From Burkholderiaceae bacterium (GTDB lineage Bacteria; Pseudomonadota; Gammaproteobacteria; Burkholderiales; Burkholderiaceae_D), in the NCBI GenBank assembly GCA_014379395.1, contig JACMLV010000017.1:1-6031 (forward strand): a stretch of DNA of 6,031 nt, read 5' to 3'. The position numbers were made by a program, and so were the translations under genes. Shown piece by piece: positions 1 through 5,904 of the stretch (positions are counted from its first letter, which is position 1; every line of letters begins with the position of its first letter). The notes beneath the pieces were generated by a model. The model did no database searches. It was not told where the DNA came from and saw only the letters and a list, made by a program, of their open reading frames with translations.

Positions 1-886
1 CAGTGGTGGCCGCGCTTGGCGTGGCGGCGGTGCTGGAGGGGGCTGGCGCGCCGTAGGCGTCGGCCAGCGCCTTGGCGCGCTGATCGGCCGGCGTCGCCTT
101 GTCGTCGAGCAGGGTGGCGTTGTTGATCAGATTGAGCAGACGCAGGCTCAGCGTGCCGCCCTGATCGGCTTGCTTGGCCGAGTCGGCGTTCGAGTTCGCG
201 TCTGCATCCGCGTCGGCCGGCGCCGACACTTGGCTTTGCAGGTAGCGGCCGAGCAATTTGAACAGGTCGCCCAGGTTGCCGCCGAAGTCGACGTCGGGCA
301 GTTGCCTCTTCGGCAGCACGTCCTTGTCGGCCGCCGGCGTCTGGCCGGACCGGCCCGGCGCATCGAAGCTGGTGCTGCGGCTGGCGGCCGCTTCGATGCG
401 CGACTCGTACTGGACTTCGATCTCGAACTCGAAGCTTTGCCCGTCGGCGGTGGTGATGGTGCCCTTGCCGATGAAATGGGAACTTTCGTTCAGGCTGAAC
501 GCGGCGCCATCGGAGACGCCGTTCGGCCCTTCGCTGTGGCGCGCGATCGCCGCGAAGCCGGACTGGGCCGAGATGCTGGCCTCGTCGAACGACAGCGTGG
601 CGCCCTTGGCGGCGTCGCCGAACAGGCTTTGCGCGAAGCTCGCCATGAAGTTTTGCGCGGCGTCGATGGTCGCGTTGCCCAGTTCGTCCACCCGCTTGGA
701 CAGCCCCTGGGTCGACAGGTCGAGCGCGTTCTTCGACAGCGACACCGCGTCCAGCGCGTTCTTGCCGTTGAAAACCGGCGCGCCAGATGTGGACAAGGCG
801 GACGATTTGGCGTCGGCCTGGCGCGCATCATTGCTCAGGGTCGGGGCTTGAAGCTGGCGTGAGCCGAGGGCGGAGAGTTGGGACAT
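1..886 (-). CDS. Hypothetical protein, probable flagellar-regulon member (3' end missing)
   Basis: The reading frame is open from an ATG at 886-884 to the left edge: 295 codons and no stop, so the C-terminus lies outside the window. An in-frame stop at 916-914 with no start codon between makes this the only possible ATG. The protein starts MSQLSALGSRQLQ and has no signal peptide or membrane segment. Residues 42-56 carry a short internal repeat (KNALD twice). Residues 75-160 look like a folded domain, ending in a beta-rich stretch around GKGTITTADGQSFEFEIEVQ (141-160). Residues 222-242 are a low-complexity Ala/Asp/Asn linker, and the visible end is Ala/Pro/Ser/Thr-rich. I do not recognise a named family. 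The sigma-28-type promoter just upstream is the main functional clue and suggests co-expression with late flagellar or chemotaxis genes. The ribosome binding site is weak. The coding call is firm; the function is unknown. Confidence 0.8.
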   Translation of the reverse strand, partial: MSQLSALGSRQLQAPTLSNDARQADAKSSALSTSGAPVFNGKNALDAVSLSKNALDLSTQGLSKRVDELGNATIDAAQNFMASFAQSLFGDAAKGATLSFDEASISAQSGFAAIARHSEGPNGVSDGAAFSLNESSHFIGKGTITTADGQSFEFEIEVQYESRIEAAASRSTSFDAPGRSGQTPAADKDVLPKRQLPDVDFGGNLGDLFKLLGRYLQSQVSAPADADADANSNADSAKQADQGGTLSLRLLNLINNATLLDDKATPADQRAKALADAYGAPAPSSTAATPSAATT

Positions 887-913
887 GGCGGCGCCTAAAT
901 GGGAGTTACATGG

Positions 914-940
914 TTATCGGCGCGTCGCCCGATTCCTTGA
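914..940 (-). promoter_or_regulatory. Sigma-28 (FliA) type flagellar promoter
   Basis: Read on the minus strand, bases 940-933 are TCAAGGAA, followed by exactly 11 bases (932-922) and then GCCGATAA (921-914). The FliA consensus is TAAAGTTT, N11, GCCGATAA. The -10 element is a perfect 8/8 match at the correct spacing. The -35 keeps the T-AAG core, and TCAAG variants are common in flagellar promoters of other proteobacteria. A start site about 7 bases downstream (near 907) would give a short leader of about 20 nt before the ATG at 886, a sensible architecture. No competing sigma-70 promoter of similar quality is visible in the 93-bp gap upstream of this gene. Confidence 0.72.
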
Positions 941-979
941 GGCGGTTAAGCGGCAGGCAATATTGCAGCGGAGCGGCAA

Positions 980-1189
980 TCAATGGTGATGCGACCAGCT
1001 GCCGTCGGCCGATTCCAGATACGACTTGACGAGGTCGGCCTGGCCGGTGGCGTGGCGCTTGACCTCGCCGCACTTGCAGATGCCCTGGTACGGGTGGATG
1101 TGCGAGCAGGCCGAGACCTTCTGCAGGAAGACCTGGACGGATTTGGCGCACTTGACGCATTTGAAGGTGAGGGTGCGGGCGGGTTTCAT
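980..1189 (-). CDS. Small Cys/His-rich protein, putative zinc ribbon (69 aa)
   Basis: The ATG at 1189-1187 opens a 69-residue protein, starting MKPARTLTFKCVKC and ending SWSHHH. Cysteines are at 11, 14, 28, 38 and 40, giving a CxxC pair, a single Cys and a CxC pair. Histidines at 30 and 32 lie between them, and three more close the protein. This spacing suggests one structural zinc site of the zinc-ribbon kind, but no named family is recognised. The frame stays open upstream to 1312. That extension (PPAARPLRPP-type sequence) has no family character and overlaps the likely promoter, so the internal ATG is preferred; a purine-rich GAGAAAAG lies just upstream. The protein is basic and cytosolic, without a signal peptide. 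The next gene begins 93 bp downstream on the same strand but has its own promoter. Confidence 0.7.
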   Translation of the reverse strand: MKPARTLTFKCVKCAKSVQVFLQKVSACSHIHPYQGICKCGEVKRHATGQADLVKSYLESADGSWSHHH

Positions 1190-1247
1190 GGCTTTTCTCG
1201 ACTGTGGACGACATGGTGGGCGAAGCGGACGGGCCGCCGGGGGCGCG

Positions 1248-1256
1248 ATTTTATCA
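1248..1256 (-). promoter_or_regulatory. Candidate extended -10 promoter for the Cys-rich small gene
   Basis: On the minus strand, 1256-1248 read TGATAAAAT. This matches the extended -10 form TGnTATAAT with one mismatch in the hexamer (TAAAAT). It stands out as an AT-rich island in GC-rich DNA. No good -35 box lies 17 bp upstream (CCCGAA), which the TG extension can compensate for. Transcription would start near 1241, giving a leader of about 50 nt to the ATG at 1189. Confidence 0.42.
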
Positions 1257-1431
1257 CCGCCGCGCCAGGCTTCGGGACGGGCGAACAATTGCTGGCCGGA
1301 TATTCGCACCATGTTTTGACGCAGTCGTGCTTGCGTCGCGCCAGACGCTCAGCACTTTTTGATCGCGTTGAGGTCAACTGAAGATCCAGCTTTGCGTTGT
1401 AGCGTGAAACCTACCCGTTTTCGAAAGGGGC

Positions 1432-1590
1432 ATGATGGAACAGCCTAAACAACCAAGCAAGGAAGAGGTCCGGCGCTGGCTCAGGCGTGAGATCGAACAG
1501 CACAAGGCGCCGCCGAATCCGGAACAGATCCGGCGCGAATTGGGCTGGGACTTGGTCAGGCTGGAACGCGGCGCGCCGCACAAGCGCTAG
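1432..1590 (+). CDS. Small charged hypothetical protein (52 aa)
   Basis: ATG at 1432, TAG at 1588-1590. The product is 52 residues and starts MMEQPKQPSKEEVRRW. It is rich in Arg, Lys and Glu, with two probable amphipathic helices: about residues 9-25 (KEEVRRWLRREIEQHK) and about 30-48 (EQIRRELGWDLVRLERG). It has no membrane segment or cysteines. A purine run, GAAAGGGG, at 1423-1430 serves as ribosome binding site. It is too close to the first ATG and better placed for the second (1435), so the true product may be 51 residues. Codon choice fits the genome. The stop codon lies inside the CTAG that borders the palindromic element downstream. I recognise no family. The metallophosphoesterase follows on the same strand, 220 bp further on. 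Confidence 0.6.
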   Translation: MMEQPKQPSKEEVRRWLRREIEQHKAPPNPEQIRRELGWDLVRLERGAPHKR

Positions 1591-1754
1591 GAGCGCTGTC
1601 GGACTTAGGCTCGTCGGCTGCAAAAATACCTGGACGGCCCATATTTCGCCGTTTTCTCGGCCAATAGCTCGCTATTGGCACTGCGAAACCGTCAAAATCT
1701 GGCCTCGCCCAGCTATTTTTTCGCTTCGACTCCCTAAGTCCGACAGCCTCCTAG
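1587..1754. repeat. Palindromic hairpin/MITE-like element flanked by CTAG
   Basis: The 15-mer GCTGTCGGACTTAGG at 1595-1609 is repeated exactly, inverted, at 1733-1747. With one extra base at 1594, the match extends outward through GAG and CTAG to both ends (1587 and 1754). The interior is also an imperfect palindrome: the centre is a 9-bp stem (1660-1668 with 1671-1679) around a 2-base loop, and the arms between share matching blocks such as AAAAATA, CTGG and CGTTT/CGGTTT. The whole can fold into one long hairpin. CTAG at 1587-1590 and 1751-1754 could be a 4-bp target duplication; IS5- and IS701-type elements duplicate YTAR targets, which CTAG fits. There is no coding capacity inside. It may also act as a transcription terminator or attenuator between its neighbours. 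Confidence 0.7.
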
Positions 1755-1799
1755 ACTCGGGCCGCATCGATTTGTCAACGAACGAGCAACTCAGGACAC

Positions 1800-1805
1800 G
1801 AGGAG
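1800..1805 (+). promoter_or_regulatory. Ribosome binding site of the metallophosphoesterase
   Basis: GAGGAG at 1800-1805 lies 5 bases before the ATG at 1811. This strong Shine-Dalgarno match fixes the start, even though the frame is open back to 1487 through the palindromic element. Confidence 0.75.
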
Positions 1806-1810
1806 TCCCC

Positions 1811-2614
1811 ATGCGCAAACTATTGCATCTGTCGGACCTGCATTTCGGCCGCATCGACCCGGCCCTGATGGCGCCGCTCAAGGCGCGCGTCGAGCAGCTC
1901 GCGCCGGACCTGGTGGTGGTCTCGGGCGACCTGACCCAGCGCGCGCGCAGCCGGCAATTCCAACAGGCGCGGATCTTTCTCGACAGCTTGCCGGGGCCGC
2001 GGATCGTGGTGCCCGGCAACCACGACGTGCCGCTGTTTAACTTGCTGAGCCGTTTTTTCCGCCCGCTCGACAAATACCGCCGCCACATCACCGACGATCT
2101 GACGCCCGAATACGTGGACGAGCAGATCGCCGTGCTGGGCGTCAACACCGCGCGCTCGCTGACCTTCAAGGATGGCCGCATCGGCCACGACCAGATCGCC
2201 CGCCTGCGCGCGCGCCTCGCCAGCCTGCCGCCGGAGTTGATCAAGGTGGTCGTCACGCACCACCCGTTCGACCTGCCGCCGCATCTGGAAAGCGGCGACC
2301 TGGTGCGCCGCGGCCCGCTGGCGATGGCGATGTTCGCCGACCATGGCGTCGACTTGCTGCTGGCCGGCCATCTGCACGCCAGCCACGCCGGCAACACGGC
2401 GGCGCGGCACCCGATCGCCGGCTACGCCGCGCTGATGGTGCAGGCCGGCACGGCGACCTCGACGCGCGGACGCGGCGAGACCAACTCGTTCAATTTTCTG
2501 CGTATCGAGCCCGAGCGCGTCACGGTCGAGCGCTACGGCTGGCTGGGCGCCGGCTTCGAGCTGGCCGACGCCGACAGCTTCACCCGCGCCGGCGGGATCT
2601 GGAGCGCCGCCTGA
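1811..2614 (+). CDS. Calcineurin-like metallophosphoesterase
   Basis: This is a complete 267-residue protein with all the motifs of the binuclear metallophosphoesterase superfamily in order: LSDLHFG (Asp9, His11), VVSGDLTQR (Asp40), PGNHD (Asn70, His71), VVTHHPF (His150) and AGHLHASH (His187, His189). These residues bind two divalent metals and activate water for phosphoester hydrolysis. The length and layout match the class III cyclic-nucleotide phosphodiesterase/CpdA-GpdQ-like branch. The sequence does not settle the substrate, which could be a cyclic nucleotide, a glycerophosphodiester or another phosphoester. There is no signal peptide or membrane segment, so it should be cytosolic. The start is set by the GAGGAG site just upstream. 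It converges with the phospholipase D-like gene, leaving 22 bp between stop codons. The family call is very secure; the specific activity is not. Confidence 0.93.
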   Translation: MRKLLHLSDLHFGRIDPALMAPLKARVEQLAPDLVVVSGDLTQRARSRQFQQARIFLDSLPGPRIVVPGNHDVPLFNLLSRFFRPLDKYRRHITDDLTPEYVDEQIAVLGVNTARSLTFKDGRIGHDQIARLRARLASLPPELIKVVVTHHPFDLPPHLESGDLVRRGPLAMAMFADHGVDLLLAGHLHASHAGNTAARHPIAGYAALMVQAGTATSTRGRGETNSFNFLRIEPERVTVERYGWLGAGFELADADSFTRAGGIWSAA

Positions 2615-2639
2615 ACGACACCCGGCGGGCGGCCGTTCA
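2612..2639. terminator. Possible weak bidirectional terminator hairpin at convergent gene ends
   Basis: TGAACG (2612-2617) pairs with CGTTCA (2634-2639) across a 16-base GC-rich loop. The stop codons of both convergent genes sit inside the arms (TGA at 2612-2614; TCA, read as TGA, at 2637-2639). The stem is only 6 bp and no T-run follows on either strand, so this is a tentative call. Confidence 0.3.
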
Positions 2640-4028
2640 CAACCAATAGCCGACCATGCGCGCGGCCCACTCCTTGACGCGGTCGGCGATCGGGCGCCGG
2701 CGCCACTGCTGCGGCGTGATCTCGACCGAGCCGCGCAGGTCCTCGAGGAAGGCGTCCTCCATCTCGCGTCCGAAGCTCTCGCCCAGCACCACCACGTTCA
2801 GCTCGCTGTTATGCAGGAAGCTGCGGCGGTCGATATTGGTCGAGCCTATCGTCGACCAGACGCCGTCGATGACGGCGGTCTTGGCGTGCAGCACCGCCAG
2901 CTTCAGGTGATAGATGCGGGTGCCGCAGCCGAGCAGCTGATCGTACAGCGCGTGGCCGGCGTGAAACACCAGCCCGCTGTCGGAGACGCCCGGCAGCACG
3001 ATCTTGACGTCGACCCCGCGCCGCGCCGCGCCGCACAGGGCGTCCACGGTCTGCGGGTCGGGCACGAAATAGGCGGAGGTGATGTGGATGCTGCGCCTGG
3101 CCTCCTGGATCGCCAGGATGTAGGCCTTGAAGATTTCGAAGCCGCCGCCGGGCTCGCTGCCGATCACGCGCACCAGCTTGTCGCCCATCTCGCCCAGCGG
3201 CGGGAAGAATTGGGCCTCGGGCAGGTCGGCCGCGTCCTGCCCGGCCCAGGTGCGGATGAAGAGCCAGTTGAAGGCGGCCACGGCCGGACCCTCGATCTTG
3301 ACGTGGGTGTCGCGCCAGCCCAGTTGCGATTGCTCGGGGCGCTTGGTCTTCGAGCGGAACAGCGAGCTCTTGGCGTAGGTGTCGCTGATGTTGATGCCGC
3401 CGGTGAAGGCTGCCTTGCCGTCGACGATCAAGACCTTGCGGTGGTCGCGGTTGTTGATGATCCAGGCGTCGCCGCGCAGCCGGGCCGGGTTGACCGGGTT
3501 GAAGGCGACCAGCCGGATGCCGGCCGCGCGCATGCGCTCGAAGAACTCCTGCGGCACGCCGAGGGTGCCGACGCTGTCGTAGAGGACGCTGACGGCGACG
3601 CCGGCCCTCTGGCGCTCGATCAGCGCGTCGGCGAACTTCATGCCCAGCACGTCCTGGTCGAAGATATAGGTTTCCAGGTTGATGTGGTTTTTCGCCGCCG
3701 CGATCGCCTTGAGCATCTCGCCCATGGTATGCGGGCCGTCGAACAGCAAGGTCACCTTGTTGCCGGCGATCAGAGGCACGCCGGTGGCCGCCTCCTCGAG
3801 CGCGGCCTGGGTCTTCAAGTCGAGTCCGGATTTGCTCCAGCGCTTGGCCAGCAGCTCGCGCGTGCTGCGCCGCGGCAAGACGGTGCCGTCGGCGCGCGTG
3901 ACGACCGGCACCGCGCGCGGTTCGAGCGTGTCGCTCAGGCGGCCGAGCTCGGGCAGGGTGGCGCAGGCCGACATAATCCAGCACAACGAGAGCGCCGGCA
4001 GCGCATGCCGTTTGAGCCTGATATTCAT
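2637..4028 (-). CDS. Phospholipase D/cardiolipin synthase-like lipoprotein
   Basis: This 463-residue protein has two complete HKD phosphotransfer motifs. The first is HRKVLIVD (His196, Lys198, Asp203) followed by GGINIS; the second is HAKTAVID (His381, Lys383, Asp388) followed by GSTN. The paired motifs form one active site that works through a phospho-histidine intermediate on phosphatidyl substrates, as in cardiolipin synthases of the ClsB/ClsC type. The N-terminus has basic residues (4, 6-8), a hydrophobic stretch (9-21) and Cys22 in MSAC, a lipobox-like site. With Ala at +2 this would predict an outer-membrane lipoprotein; the -3 residue is Met rather than the usual Leu. There are no membrane helices like those of ClsA. 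The ATG overlaps the upstream stop (ATGA), and GGGGA at 4038-4034 is the ribosome binding site. Whether it makes cardiolipin or hydrolyses phospholipid cannot be told from sequence. Confidence 0.9.
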   Translation of the reverse strand: MNIRLKRHALPALSLCWIMSACATLPELGRLSDTLEPRAVPVVTRADGTVLPRRSTRELLAKRWSKSGLDLKTQAALEEAATGVPLIAGNKVTLLFDGPHTMGEMLKAIAAAKNHINLETYIFDQDVLGMKFADALIERQRAGVAVSVLYDSVGTLGVPQEFFERMRAAGIRLVAFNPVNPARLRGDAWIINNRDHRKVLIVDGKAAFTGGINISDTYAKSSLFRSKTKRPEQSQLGWRDTHVKIEGPAVAAFNWLFIRTWAGQDAADLPEAQFFPPLGEMGDKLVRVIGSEPGGGFEIFKAYILAIQEARRSIHITSAYFVPDPQTVDALCGAARRGVDVKIVLPGVSDSGLVFHAGHALYDQLLGCGTRIYHLKLAVLHAKTAVIDGVWSTIGSTNIDRRSFLHNSELNVVVLGESFGREMEDAFLEDLRGSVEITPQQWRRRPIADRVKEWAARMVGYWL

Positions 4029-5737
4029 TCCGATCCCCGCTGCGTTGCGGCCTCGGCCGGTTGCGCCGGCGGGCCGATGAAAAAGGTCAAAGGGGCTTGC
4101 AGGAAGCGCCGTCCCAGCGTCTTCAGCAAGACCGTGCCGTGCTTGAAGCGCACCTGGCGCGCGCGCAGCGCGACCCACAGCGCCAGGCCGAAGCTGACCA
4201 GGAGGTTGACGCTGCCGATCGCCAGCACGCCGCCCAGCGAGCGCGCGGCCAGCTGCCAGCTGATCTGGTGATCGAGGCCGACCGCGGCGGTGGCGAAATT
4301 GGCGGCCGAAAAGGTGACATGGCGGATGTCGAGCGGCAAGCCGAGCAGATAGCCCAGCGTGCCGAGGGTGCCGAGCAGGATGCCGAAGTAAAAATTGCCC
4401 ATCAGGCCGCCCAGATTGTCCTCCATGTACAGGCCGAGGCGCTTCAGGCGCGCCTGGCCGAGCAGGCGGCCGAGGCCGCGCAGTTGTGCGATGCGCTGCG
4501 CCCAGCGGGTGTACAGCGCGGCGTTGTCGTAGTAGCCGGAAATGAGGCCGGAGACGAACAGGCAGGCGCCGGCGATCACCGCGTAAAACAGCGCCAGGCT
4601 GCCGAACGGGTCGATGTCGTGCAGCAGGTGCAGGGCTTTTTCCGGCGTCACCAGATGGTGGCCGGTCGCCGCCCGCCAGGCCAGCGCGATCAGCCAGGCG
4701 GTCGGCAGCGCGGTGGCCAGGTTGCCCAGCACCGCCGTGATCTGGGTGCGCAGCACTTTGTTGATCAGCTCGGCCATGCTGTCGAGGTCGATATTGCGGC
4801 CGTCCGGGCTGTGCAGGCCGGACGCGATGCGCGCCGCCGTCATGGCCGGCTGCTTGGTGGCGACCGTGAAATGGAGCACATGGATGAACATGAAGCCGAG
4901 CGAGTAATTGACGGAAAAAAGGAAGGCTTCGACCAGCGGCGCGGCGCGCAGGTGGGACAGCAAGAGCTTGAACAGCGCCATGAAGCCGATCACCAAGCCG
5001 GCCCCGGCCGACGAGCGCAGCATGGCCTTCATTTCCGGCCGGCTTTCGGCGATGTAGTGCTCGCCGGTGCGGCTGGCGTTCTCCGTCACGTTGCGGGCCA
5101 GCAGGTCGATGTTGTCGGCGAACAGTTCGCGCACCTTGTAGCGTTCGCCGTGCGCGGCGATCAGCTCCAGCGCCAGGGCCAGCGCGGCGGCGCGGCGCGG
5201 GCTGACCGCTTCGGCCTCGTTCGGCGCGGCCTCGCAGGCCAGCGCGGCCAGGTCGAGGGTCGGCGCGCTCGGCAGTTCGCCGGTGGTGTCGACCAGAAAC
5301 AGCAGCTTGCGCAGGCGGTCGGCGCTCTGGGTCAGCGCCACCAGCAAATAGGTGAGGGCGATGCTGGTGCCCTGCGTGAGCGCCTTGCGGCGGATCTTGC
5401 AGACCACCGCGTCGCACTGGTCGAGCATCACCAGCAGATGGCGCGCGTCGTCGATGTCGTCCGCGCCGCCGTCGAGCAGGCGGGCGTAGCCGTCGAGATA
5501 GGCGTTCACCTCGACGTTTTGCATCACGAAGGGCGAGGCGAAGGTTTCGATTTCGCTGTGAAAGCGCGCCAGCGCCGGCTCCAGGCCGATCGCGCAGAGC
5601 CGGTAGGACAGCGTGCGGATCGCGTCGAGCATGCCGGGCAGCATGACCGGCGGCGCCGCGCCGGCTTGCCCGATCCTGGCGGACTGCTGCGCGGTTCCGG
5701 AACGGTGGTCCGGCATATCGTGTTGTCGTCGGCGCAC
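4025..5737 (-). CDS. PF10136 'site-specific recombinase' (Gcr-type) family membrane protein, N-terminally short
   Basis: This is a 570-residue reading frame from GTG at 5737-5735; ATG at 5716 gives 563 residues. Family-typical stretches are GTSIALTYLLVALTQS (residues 123-138), the NYSLGFMFI...ATKQPAMTAA region (277-302) and GYYDNAALYTRW (401-412). About six hydrophobic segments are visible: near 245-264, 267-290, 334-354, 380-401, 447-466 and 500-525. The product therefore looks like an inner-membrane protein with a cytosolic N-terminal half. I see no catalytic pattern of tyrosine or serine recombinases, so the family name is doubtful as a function. As I recall them, family members run to about 650 residues or more; here the N-terminal part is absent, and the first 30 residues look non-conserved. 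Neither start has a clear ribosome binding site. Its stop overlaps the start of the phospholipase D-like gene (ATGA), which implies translational coupling and joint function. Confidence 0.82.
   Translation of the reverse strand: MRRRQHDMPDHRSGTAQQSARIGQAGAAPPVMLPGMLDAIRTLSYRLCAIGLEPALARFHSEIETFASPFVMQNVEVNAYLDGYARLLDGGADDIDDARHLLVMLDQCDAVVCKIRRKALTQGTSIALTYLLVALTQSADRLRKLLFLVDTTGELPSAPTLDLAALACEAAPNEAEAVSPRRAAALALALELIAAHGERYKVRELFADNIDLLARNVTENASRTGEHYIAESRPEMKAMLRSSAGAGLVIGFMALFKLLLSHLRAAPLVEAFLFSVNYSLGFMFIHVLHFTVATKQPAMTAARIASGLHSPDGRNIDLDSMAELINKVLRTQITAVLGNLATALPTAWLIALAWRAATGHHLVTPEKALHLLHDIDPFGSLALFYAVIAGACLFVSGLISGYYDNAALYTRWAQRIAQLRGLGRLLGQARLKRLGLYMEDNLGGLMGNFYFGILLGTLGTLGYLLGLPLDIRHVTFSAANFATAAVGLDHQISWQLAARSLGGVLAIGSVNLLVSFGLALWVALRARQVRFKHGTVLLKTLGRRFLQAPLTFFIGPPAQPAEAATQRGSE
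4034..4038 (-). promoter_or_regulatory. Ribosome binding site of the phospholipase D-like gene
   Basis: On the minus strand, GGGGA (4038-4034) lies 5 bases before the ATG at 4028, inside the last codons of the upstream gene. It supports the chosen start and ATGA coupling, and argues against the very long open frame that continues upstream to 5417. Confidence 0.6.
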
Positions 5738-5904
5738 GATCTCGACAGGCCGCCCGTGCGTGCGCTCGTCCGCGCGGCAGTCGCGGACTCAGAGGTGCGG
5801 TTCGACAAGCGCGCAGCCGGTCGGCTCATCATCAAGTCCGTTTCTCCGGCCGCGCGCCCGCGACGCCCGGTGAAGGCCGCCGGCGTCAAGGGATCGAGGT
5901 CTTC
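5738..5904. other. Divergent intergenic region
   Basis: This is the 167-bp gap between the recombinase-family gene and the divergent membrane-protein gene, and it presumably holds both promoters. In the frame of the recombinase-family gene, the minus strand has stops at 5791-5789 and 5904-5902. The peptide between them is not membrane-like and does not resemble the missing N-terminus of that family. A lone TTGACG on the minus strand (5886-5881) has no matching -10. No convincing promoter, operator or terminator is seen. Confidence 0.5.

Noticed and set aside
170..862. Plus-strand open frames of about 200-230 codons opposite the first gene.
   Set aside because: They are shadow frames. The minus strand has a longer continuous frame with varied composition and a proper promoter.
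957..966. The 10-bp palindrome GCAATATTGC.
   Set aside because: It is short, with no second copy or flanking symmetry. It could be an operator half or chance.
906..1214. A 102-codon minus-strand frame overlapping the Cys-rich small gene.
   Set aside because: It is a frame-shifted shadow (HLQMRQVRQIR) and would run into the sigma-28 promoter. The cysteine pattern belongs to the other frame.
1190..1312. A 41-residue upstream extension of the Cys-rich protein.
   Set aside because: It lacks domain character and contains the extended -10 candidate and presumed leader. The ATG at 1189 is preferred.
1367..1378. The inverted repeat GTTGA-GG-TCAAC upstream of the 52-residue ORF.
   Set aside because: The 5-bp arms are too short to call an operator without a recognisable promoter next to them.
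1487..1810. An N-terminal extension of the metallophosphoesterase frame.
   Set aside because: It runs through another ORF out of frame and through the palindromic element. The GAGGAG site and the conserved LLHLSDLH start fix the ATG at 1811.
2811..4271. A 486-codon plus-strand open frame antisense to the phospholipase D-like gene.
   Set aside because: Its composition (Ala, Gly, Asp, Val and Arg rich, no motifs) is typical of a GC-rich shadow frame, while the opposite strand encodes conserved HKD motifs.
2637..5417. A 926-codon minus-strand open frame covering most of the right half.
   Set aside because: Only its last 463 codons are the phospholipase D-like gene. The upstream part is an out-of-frame reading of the recombinase-family gene, with Arg/Pro/Gly-rich nonsense. 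The ATG at 4028 with its GGGGA site and lipobox gives the real start.
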